From positions 1-64,000 of the forward strand of contig JASVEC010000084.1 in the NCBI GenBank assembly GCA_030770535.1: 64,000 bases of DNA, read 5' to 3'. The number at the start of each line of letters is the position of its first letter. The first letter of the stretch is position 1. The stretch comes from Batkoa obscura. Its lineage: Eukaryota; Entomophthoromycota; Entomophthoromycetes; Entomophthorales; Batkoaceae. Below, one piece after another: positions 55,942 through 64,000 of this stretch. A model generated the notes under the pieces. It had not been told where the DNA came from. It made no database searches and saw only the letters and a program-made list of their open reading frames with translations. The position numbers and the translations under genes were made by a program.

Positions 55942-58900
55942 ATGAGAAGGAAATATAATATAGCAATATTGTCCGAGGTAAGGTAAATATGTTTATTGAA
56001 ATAGCTGTATTTAAAATTTAAGTTTGAATTAGTACTCAAAATAGGACAGTGTTTAACGGAGGAAAAAATTAATTGGTATCAAGTAAATGATTTATTCTTC
56101 AAAGTTAACGAAAAAATAAAGACAAGAGAGCTGAAGTTAGAAAGAATAGGAGAAAATGAAATAAGCTTTCTATTGAATCCAGCATTCAAAGTTTTAGATA
56201 TATTTGACAAAGATATTACTAAAGAAAATATTAAAAATCAACAAGGATTCAATTCCGTAGTATTAGAAAACAATTTAAAATATATATTACCATTCTTAGG
56301 ATTGAGAAATTTAATTGAAGATGATGCTTATAAGGCATTTTTTATTGAGATTGTAGGTTGCTTTGGTCGATTATTTAATGAAAAGATACCAGATATTAAG
56401 ATTACTGAAGAGCTTTTAAGAGCTTATTTGGAAGTTTTAGACATTTTAATAAATCCAGCTAGTATCAATAAAAGGGATATCTTAGAACAGGAAAGAATAA
56501 TAGAGTTTAAAGATTTCAAGTTTGCTCTGGATTCAAAGTATAATATTAGGGTAATTTTAGTTTTAATCCATACACTCGAAGCAATTATTTTAAATCAACA
56601 ATCAAATTTAATAATTAACATGACACTTAAAAAATTAATTCAGCTACTTGAACGTTCAATTAAATCAAATAGAGTTTTCTTCATGTTTTTACCATCCTTA
56701 TTTGAATTAATCATTAAACTTATTTCAAGAGATCCGCTAAAAGAAAATTCCAAAACATTAATAAATGTATTTGAGCTGCTTATTTTAAGTATGAAAAAAT
56801 CAAAAGAAAAAGTGCAGGATTATATAAATGCTAATACTATTGAAGATAATGAGTTTAGAATAAATTTGAGTTGGCTTGATAACTTTCGAAAAGTATTAAA
56901 GCATATCTTTAAATGTATAATTTATTTCGAGAATCATCCTTCTGAAGCTGTGAGGAGCTCATATTTAAAAGTTTTGACTTTTTTTATGATTGAAGGTAGA
57001 TGGTGTATAAATAGCATAGAGTCTTATCTTTTGGTTTCTTTACTTAATCTGTTAAATGATGATTCCGAAAAAATTAAAGAAAATTCAGCCAAAACTATTA
57101 TGAATTTATCTGAGCAGCCATTTTATACTAGCGATACTTTACCCTACATATATGATAAATTTAATATAACTCTGAATAGTACAACAACTACCATTGTTTC
57201 TAAATCAGAATCAGAAAAATTAAGTTTATTAAGGTCTTTATCAACATCAACTTTATTATTAGGTCCTAGTATTAGTACAGTTTTTGAGGATGAAGTTGCT
57301 AGTATATGGCTTTCGTTATGTAAATGTCTTACAGTAAGGAATTTGGATACTATTGAAGTTTTAAACAATGAGAAGAATGAAGAGTTAAGTCAAATATTGC
57401 AAAGTAATCTAATTCTACACGATGCCAATCATTCTCAAAATAACATGACAAATCATTTCCGATATTTTCTTGAAGATAAAACGTTATCAGAATTTATTCA
57501 ATTTTTAAACTTAGTTGGATTTTATCTTAATGACATTGGTATATTTATAAACTATTCTATAAACGTATTAAATTCTCCTTCAATGTTACCTTTTCATGGT
57601 CCTACTTTATTTTTGGTTAATCACTTGTTATATGGAAAGTCACACTTATCAAAAAATCCATGCTCAGTATTATTATATGAAATGCATAAAGGCAAATGCT
57701 CAGTTTTTGATGATAACGAATCAGTTAAAATATATTCACTTTCACTTATAAATAATCTTTTGGATTATGATCTATCTTTTAAACTAAACGAAATGGAGAG
57801 AGTATCTATAGATGCATTTCCTGAGGAATTAGAGGTAGATAATTATAATAGTTCAACTACTTGGTTTGTATTAAAAGATTGTCAAATACTTAATCTAGTA
57901 TCATTTACTGCTAATATAACTGGTGATAGCTTTCGAATGGAGTTATTTAATCTATTATATTTTATGCTTGAAAAGTTGGGGGCTCCAGATAAACGAGTTT
58001 CAATTGACGCAGCAAAATGTTTGAATACAGTACAAAAGATTTGTGGTTATGATAACTTAATCGAGATGTGTCATGATAACATGGATTACCTTTTACATTG
58101 CATTTCTCAAAGAATTGATCCAATGAAAATTCACCAACCAGTAACATTTATGTTATCAGCATTACTTAAGTATGGACAGAGCTCGAATATTTATTTATAT
58201 GAGGACATATTATTACAAGTGATTGACGGATTATATATAGTTTTTAAATTTGATAATGAAAATAGTTATATTACGAATGAATTGTTAAATGTCATCGAAG
58301 CAATGACTATACCTATATCAAAATGTAGGAACGAAAGAGAGTATACTTTAATTAAAGAAAAAAATAACAAATTTTCTATAAAATGTGTTAGTTTTAATGA
58401 AAGTACAAACTCAACTGTATCTAATATAATGAGCACTTTTATTTCTAAGTATACCAAAGACAAAAATGAAATTATTAGTTTAAAGGAGAGTATTAAAAAC
58501 ACTAATATAGATTTTGGCAAAGAGTTTTCAAAGGCAATATTTGATAAAGAAAAGATAGATAATGCTAATGATACATATGAAATTGAACAAGCATCACTAA
58601 ATCAGGATGAGTTACTTTCAAAATGCAATGAATATTTGAAGCGTATTCTAAAGGTCTGTAACAATTATGTATCTTATTCGGACCAAAAAACAAGACATAT
58701 TATACTAAGGATTATAATTCAAATTACTAAAGTAGATAAGGACACAGGACAGTATGATATAGTAAAGGAAGATATTGAAGAGTGTAGAAGGCCTTTAAAC
58801 ACTTCATGGCATAATATTTGGGTTTATATTAAATCGTTTTTGAATGAATCTAGCTTAGATACTGTGTTGACATTAAAAGTATTAATCCAACTACTAGACT

Positions 58901-59352
58901 TTACTCCTGACTTTATAACGGATAGAATGGTCAAAGATGCGCTACCAAAGATATTTCAACTATTATCAAAAAACAGAAACAAGACAAATTCAATCAATTT
59001 TAGTTTGAATAAAACCTTAAATAAAATCAACTTCAGTGATGAGCTGATGTTTAACATAGAAGATAAATCGGAGTTAATAGTACCATTAAATAGTGATAGT
59101 AATTTAGAGCAATATTATTGTCTGGCTTTTATCGAAGCATTGATTAAAATGTCATCGTTCGACCCATGGTATAAGTTTGATATATTAAAGAAATTGATAG
59201 AGTTAGGGTTGAGTAAAAAAGAAACGGATTTGAGTATAATTAATTATGTAAATTCTTTAATCAAAAACAATTTACACAATTCAAATACATCAAAATCAGA
59301 TAAAGATATCTATTTCATATTAATACAGATTTTAAATTATCTTTTGAAATAA
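55942..59352 (+). CDS. TTI1: TTI1, TELO2-interacting HEAT-repeat protein (2 exons)
   Basis: The long frame has no ATG at its 5' end. A short first exon (55942-55977, MRRKYNIAILSE) joins across a 45-nt intron to 56023-59352, giving 1,121 residues (human TTI1 is 1,089). The best family match is the block near residues 655-705, EKLGAPDKRVSIDAAKCLNT followed by ICGYDNLIEMCHDNMDYLLH. This parallels the TTI1 block in which an 'EK.G.P…S..A…CGY..L..L…N.DYL' pattern recurs. A late block (RPLNTSWHNIWVYIKSFLNE … DFITDRMVKDALPKI) matches the C-terminal HEAT region. TTI1 acts with TELO2 and TTI2, through Hsp90, to fold and stabilise PIKK kinases such as TOR, ATM and ATR. The tiny first exon is the least certain part. 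Confidence 0.85.
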
Positions 59353-59802
59353 AAGGTATTTAAAACTAAATAGTGCTATAAAGTTCTCGAAAGTTTGTTA
59401 AAATATTGACGTATAGACTATAAAATTGGGTAGTTTTTTAATTATTGCAGTTACTAAAGTGTTAAATTTTTAAATTTTTAAAAGAGATTTTGTAATCAAA
59501 AACCTTCAATTTTATTTTACATATAGAGTATATTATACAAAACTTTAATTTCCTTGTTTTCATATTACTAATCTCTATAAATATCCTTTGAAATCGACCA
59601 GACTTCAATATAAAAAAGCTTTTAATTGGTTTAAAGCTGCAAAATGAAATATGCATTTATTAAGCCAATTAAAATTTTAAAACAAGGGACCCAGTTGAAG
59701 ACCCTGTTTCATTTTGCTTATAGTTTTTGCAAAAAAAATTTATTAATATAATCCTAAGCTCAATTTTCTCTTTCAGCCTTTGTCTAAAGCTATCAATTAA
59801 AT
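59353..59802. other. Upstream region of EFL
   Basis: AT-rich with T-rich tracts near the start codon; no clear TATA box. Confidence 0.45.
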
Positions 59803-61200
59803 ATGTCTGCTACTGACGGTAAACAACATTTATCCATTGTTATCTGTGGTCACGTCGATTCTGGTAAGTCTACCACTACCGGTCGTCTTCTTTTCGAATT
59901 AGGTGGTATTCCAGAGCGTGAAATGGAAAAATTAAAGCAAGAAGCTGAACGTCTCGGTAAATCTTCCTTCGCTTTCGCTTTCTTCATGGATCGTCAAAAG
60001 GAAGAACGTGAGCGTGGTGTCACCATCTCCTGCACTACCAAAGAGTTTTTCACTGATAACTGGCATTATACCATTATCGATGCTCCAGGCCATCGTGATT
60101 TCATCAAAAACATGATTTCTGGTGCCGCTCAAGCTGATGTTGCTCTTCTTATGGTTCCAGCTGATGGTAATTTCACCACTGCTATCCAAAAGGGTGACCA
60201 CAAAGCCGGAGATATCCAAGGTCAAACTAGACAACATGCCCGTTTACTCAATCTTCTCGGTGTTAAACAACTTATTATTGGTATTAACAAGATGGATTCA
60301 GATACCGCTGGATACAAAGAAGACCGTTACACTGAAATTCGTGATGAAATGGCCTCTATGTTAATCAAGGTCGGATGGAAGAAGGAATTCATTGAGAAAT
60401 CCGTCCCAATCCTTCCAATCTCTGGTTGGATGGGTGACAATCTTCTCAAGAAATCCGAAAAGATGACTTGGTGGAAGGGTGTTGATGTTTCTACCTCCTC
60501 TGGTAAATCTCTCCACATCGACACTTTACTTGATGCTCTTAACACCATGGTTGAGCTCCCATCCCGTAACACCGATGCCCCAATGCGTCTCCCAGTTTCT
60601 GGTATCTACAAGATTAAAGGTGTAGGTGATGTCGTCACTGGTCGTGTTGAACAAGGTCTCCTTGTTCCTAACTCCGAAGTAGTCTTCCTCCCAACCCACA
60701 CTGCTTCCAACCAATGTACCGGTAAAGTTTTCACCATTGAAATGCATCACAAACGTGCTGAACAAGCTCAAACTGGTGATAACATTGGTATGAACGTCAA
60801 AGGTCTTGACAAAAACAATATGCCTCGTTCAGGTGATGTTATGATTCTCAAATCCGATAACTCCCTCCGCCCAGTCAAGAATTTCACTGCTCAAATCCAA
60901 ACTCTTGATATTCCCGGAGAAGTTAAGCCAGGATACTCCCCAATTGGTTTCGTCCGTTGTGGTCGTTCCGCCTGTAAAATTATCGCTCTCAAATGGAAGA
61001 TCGGTAAAGAAACTGGTCGTAAGAAGCTCGAAGACCCTCACTCCCTCAAAGCCAACGAAGCTGCTGAAGTTGTTTTCGAACCAATTCAACCTCTTGTTGT
61101 AGATACCTTCAAGAACTGTGAAGGTCTTTCTCGTATTGCCTTCCTTGATGGTAACACCGCTGTCATGTTGGGTAAGGTCGTTGCTGTTGAATACAAATAA
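59803..61200 (+). CDS. EFL: EFL, elongation factor-like GTPase (replaces EF-1alpha)
   Basis: 465 residues, no introns. The GTPase motifs are GHVDSGKST (16-24), DAPGH (93-97) and NKMD (162-165), followed by the two beta-barrel domains of the EF-1A family. Diagnostic blocks are those of EFL and not EF-1alpha: GKSSFAFAFFMDRQKEERER, TISCTTKEFFTDNWHYTIID, LMVPADGNFTTAIQKGDHKA and WMGDNLLKKSEKMTWWKG. EFL is known to take over delivery of aminoacyl-tRNA to the ribosome in lineages lacking EF-1alpha, with a patchy distribution that includes chytrids and Conidiobolus among fungi. Codon use is strikingly different from the neighbours, with many C-ending codons and a much higher GC content, as expected for one of the most expressed genes. 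Confidence 0.96.
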   Translation: MSATDGKQHLSIVICGHVDSGKSTTTGRLLFELGGIPEREMEKLKQEAERLGKSSFAFAFFMDRQKEERERGVTISCTTKEFFTDNWHYTIIDAPGHRDFIKNMISGAAQADVALLMVPADGNFTTAIQKGDHKAGDIQGQTRQHARLLNLLGVKQLIIGINKMDSDTAGYKEDRYTEIRDEMASMLIKVGWKKEFIEKSVPILPISGWMGDNLLKKSEKMTWWKGVDVSTSSGKSLHIDTLLDALNTMVELPSRNTDAPMRLPVSGIYKIKGVGDVVTGRVEQGLLVPNSEVVFLPTHTASNQCTGKVFTIEMHHKRAEQAQTGDNIGMNVKGLDKNNMPRSGDVMILKSDNSLRPVKNFTAQIQTLDIPGEVKPGYSPIGFVRCGRSACKIIALKWKIGKETGRKKLEDPHSLKANEAAEVVFEPIQPLVVDTFKNCEGLSRIAFLDGNTAVMLGKVVAVEYK

Positions 61201-61686
61201 ACTCATAACATTTTATTAAATAAACATGATAAAAGTTTGATAATCATTTTGAATTAAATAATCAATTTGCACAAAACTATATTTTAAATATAAATGCTCA
61301 CTAATAAATTATTATAATTTTATTTATAAACATACTTTTTAATTTTGTTTAAATTCAAATAAGTTCAAGAAGCTATTAAACTATTTTCTAAATAAATCAT
61401 GACAAATTCTTTCAATTCAATAATCTCAATTTTTATGATAATGATAGTTATAGATTAAGAGGTATTCAATATAGATATAATAGAATAGTTTTTTAAGTTT
61501 GAAGCTTAAAAGAAAAAATTACATTGAGAGATTTATTCTAATTTTATTTTTTGGTATTCAAAATCTAACTTTAAGAAATCAATTTGAAGTAAATAATTGC
61601 TGAGGTCATTATTTGAAATTTAAATAATTAATTTGGAAACCAATATTATATGATGAGTCTGGAAAATCTACTTTAGTACATAAGAT
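61201..61686. other. Convergent intergenic region
   Basis: Nothing recognised. Confidence 0.45.
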
Positions 61687-62749
61687 TTATGTTATCTTTA
61701 AAATGATTAATTCATAGGTGAAGATAGTCAATACAGAAGCAGGAATAGTACGTATAAGATTTGTTGTTAAACCTTTATAATAACCGCGATAGCCTTCCTC
61801 TTTGCCAATTATTTTAATGGTATTAATAACGCCATTGTATTTGTAGGGTTTTTTAGTTTGATTTTGTAACCGTGTTCGTATAACTTCATGTGGATATGTT
61901 AAGCAACTTGCTACTAATTTGGCTATACCTGAAGATAAGAGCAATGAAGAAGTTTTAACCTTTTCGTTATTCATTGTAGCTAATAACTAAGACTTAATCC
62001 AAAATAATAAATCATAATTAAACCTACCAAACTTTACTTTTAAATGCTCATATAAAGGAAATTGTACAGCAACATGTGAAACCCCTAGTAGTGAAGGCAT
62101 AAGTCCTTTATAAAAACCTTTTACTCCTTCTATCCTCAATATACTTTTAAAGGCATCTAAGGTACCATTATAACGGTAATCAGTCGTATTACTTTGAGTC
62201 TTAATTTTAAGGAACATTTAAAATTACTATAGATATATAAAAATAAATACCATAATACGTGTTTTTATCACCCATAAAGGCGATGTTGATATTGTACAAA
62301 GTGCACCAGCACTCATAGCTCCAAATATATGGACCATTGACGAGCTTTTTGGCTTGTCTGCAATCTCATTTTAAAAAGGTACAGTTAAAATCATAATTAA
62401 AATACCTAATATAATTGAAGAGTAATTTTTAAATGAATCATATGCTGTAAAATAAATAGCCCAAGTTGGTAAATAACCCATAATTGTTGGGCCCAATCCA
62501 CGATAAAGCCCTCTTATACCTTCTTCAAACCATATTCTTTTTAATGAAGCTGATACCTTGTTAATAGTTATGATTAAAATAATATATATACTTACAGTAT
62601 GTGCCCCTATAATATTTAATTCCAGGTTTCTCAACACCCTGATTTTGCAATCTTGTTTTTACAACATCTAATGGACATGTTATTACTGATGCCACTAAAC
62701 CTGCGCCAGCACCTGCTATTGAGTGCTTATTGCTTTCAGTTAATTTCAT
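61687..62749 (-). CDS. Mitochondrial carrier (SLC25), NAD/pyrimidine-nucleotide-type (5 exons)
   Basis: Minus-strand exons 62749-62596, 62549-62406, 62357-62251, 62199-62028 and 61979-61687 join in frame to 289 residues; introns are 46 to 51 nt. All three carrier signatures appear: PLDVVKTRLQNQG, SPLWVIKTRIMTQ and YPHEVIRTRLQNQ, each starting a repeat of about 100 residues, together with GLYRGLGPTI, GFYKGLMPSL and GYYKGLTTNL. The Trp in PLWVIKTR and the YPHE motif place it in the branch of NAD (Ndt1/2) and pyrimidine-nucleotide (Rim2) carriers; the exact substrate cannot be read from the sequence. It is an inner-membrane protein with six helices. In the unspliced sequence it looks like four unrelated small frames. 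Confidence 0.9.
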
Positions 62750-63114
62750 AGATTTAAATAGTTGAAAATTAAAAATTTCATCTATGTCATTTAATCTAAT
62801 AATACTTTTATTTAATTGGTTTATTTAAAATCAAAAGTTCTTTATTATAAATTTAAGCCAGTGAATTTTCTATATAATATTAACAGATACTTTAATAACA
62901 TTAATGCTAATAGTGATAATAGCATAAGTTAAACATAAACAATTAATATCTACTTATGCGTTTAATTAATTCTTCATTTAAACCTTTAAACCTTTAAACT
63001 TTTGAATGTATATAGAGCTTAATATTAAATTCAAATAAATTTGGAAAAAATAAAATTTTAATTGGGGCAAATATTTTTAGAAAATTTTATTTTTTTATTT
63101 TTTATTTTAAATTT
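62750..63114. promoter_or_regulatory. Divergent upstream region, carrier and SNAPC4-like genes
   Basis: 365 bp, AT-rich, between divergent ATGs. No specific site recognised. Confidence 0.4.
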
Positions 63115-64000
63115 ATGAGTGAAAATTCGAATTTCGATGCAGATTATGATAACGGATCTTTAATAAATGTTTCGGATCCATCTTCATTTTCATCACAACA
63201 ATTGCTAGAATGCTTAAATTATAATAGAAAACTACAAGATAATCTTACACTAAGGCTTAAATCAATTGAAGAAGCAAGGAAACAAAATTTAAACCATCAG
63301 GTATAAATAATCATTTTAAATTAACTCTTTTTATTAATAATTATCAAAGAAATGGGTAACCGAATTTGCATCATCTCATGGTTTAATAAACGATTTTAAA
63401 AATGGACCGAATCAAGAGGAACGAGAAAATTCTCAAAGAAAAGCTAGATATCAAGTTAATTTGCCTTGTATAATAACTGGGGATAACGAAGAAGACGCAA
63501 GGTTAAAAGAACTAGCTAACTTTGAATATTTACCTTATTTTGTTGGCAATCATGAGGAGGTAATAGGTTTTTTAATGCTAATATAAATACTTAAGCTATA
63601 TAAAACAGGCACCTCTTGAAAGTTTTGAAAAGATGCAAAAAGATAAACCTACTCCACTAGTAAAAAATGCCAGGAGATGGCAATTAAGGGAAATTTCTAT
63701 TTTAGCTGCTGCTGTACGTCAGGAAAATATGAGATTAAAGATAGAAGGGTTATTAAAAAGGTAATCCAATTTATTATTTAAATACCACTATTTAAGTTAA
63801 TTTTAAGGACAAATGGCCCAAACAGTAGAAAAAGTTTGGATGCTTCTGATAAATCAGCTGGCGAGCCCCCAATGGAAGTATGGCAAGTAAGAAAGTTACC
63901 TGATAGAGAACTTGAGTTGAACCTTAAAGGACTTAATTGGGAAAAAATAGCACAGAATGTACTATTTTATTTTATTTAATTAAAGTTTATTGATACATTT
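63115..64000 (+). CDS. SNAPC4-like Myb protein, 5' part (runs off the window)
   Basis: Exons 63115-63300, 63350-63559, 63609-63760, 63808-63958 and 63986 onward join in frame. The N-terminal part has a helical segment (SSQQLLECLNYNRKLQDNL). The middle carries RRWQLREISILAAAVRQENM, followed by LPDRELELNLKGLNWEKIAQ and NFIDTF. This order matches human SNAPC4 (SNAP190), where a helical N-terminal region is followed by 'LPEE..L.NRL…DWEKI' and then Myb repeats. SNAPC4 is the DNA-binding subunit of the complex that drives snRNA gene transcription. The window ends at the start of the first Myb-like repeat, so the Myb repeats themselves are not seen. It could also be another Myb-family protein. Confidence 0.65.

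Noticed and set aside
55978-56004. 27-nt intron in TTI1 ending at the first AG
   Set aside because: Too short for splicing; the later AG at 56021-56022 gives a 45-nt intron and also keeps the frame.
60829-61206. Long antisense frame over EFL
   Set aside because: A shadow of the strongly codon-biased EFL gene.

Overview
The window is AT-rich, intron-bearing eukaryotic DNA. The best fit is an early-diverging fungus. Evidence: a PSD2-type phosphatidylserine decarboxylase with C2 domains, a fungal CsbD-like stress protein, VMA21, secreted M28 aminopeptidases, short introns (about 42-103 nt) with TACTAAY-like branch sites, and an EF-like GTPase (EFL) rather than canonical EF-1alpha. EFL is known from chytrids and from Conidiobolus-type zygomycetes among fungi, so an entomophthoralean or chytrid-grade fungus is my inference. 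No tRNA, rRNA or CRISPR was seen.

Positions 1-30,000 are repeat-dominated and gene-poor. Host genes here are a stand-alone CENP-B-type DNA-binding protein (5.2 kb), a CsbD-like protein (11.2 kb), a secreted 5'-nucleotidase (11.6-13.6 kb) and a secreted M28 aminopeptidase (26.4 kb). Around them lie three copies of a DNA transposon family, with a fourth at 42.5 kb. It has 22-bp inverted ends, AT-rich 4-bp target duplications and a DDD transposase that resembles the Sola superfamily. Eleven copies of a roughly 100-bp MITE share its terminal bases and target type. One whole-looking Ty3/Gypsy element with two 466-bp LTRs sits inside transposon copy 2, and solo LTRs of the same family are scattered nearby.

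Positions 30,000-34,000 hold a decayed protein gene in several frames. From 35 kb on the window is mostly host genes: DDB1 (8 exons), VMA21 (3 exons), a GDA1/CD39 apyrase (5 exons), an NDUFA4/MLRQ-like protein, a second M28 aminopeptidase, PSD2 (2 exons), a small mitochondrial-type protein, a SAP30-like gene, a coiled-coil protein, TTI1, EFL, a mitochondrial carrier (5 exons) and the 5' part of a SNAPC4-like Myb gene that leaves the window. I reassembled the exon structures by hand from GT/AG sites, reading frame and family alignment. There are no operons; genes have separate promoters and several have a TATA box about 50-100 bp before the ATG. Functionally the host genes are a mixture: chromatin and ubiquitin (SAP30, DDB1), TOR/PIKK assembly (TTI1), translation (EFL), phospholipid synthesis (PSD2), secretory and vacuolar functions (VMA21, apyrase) and secreted hydrolases.
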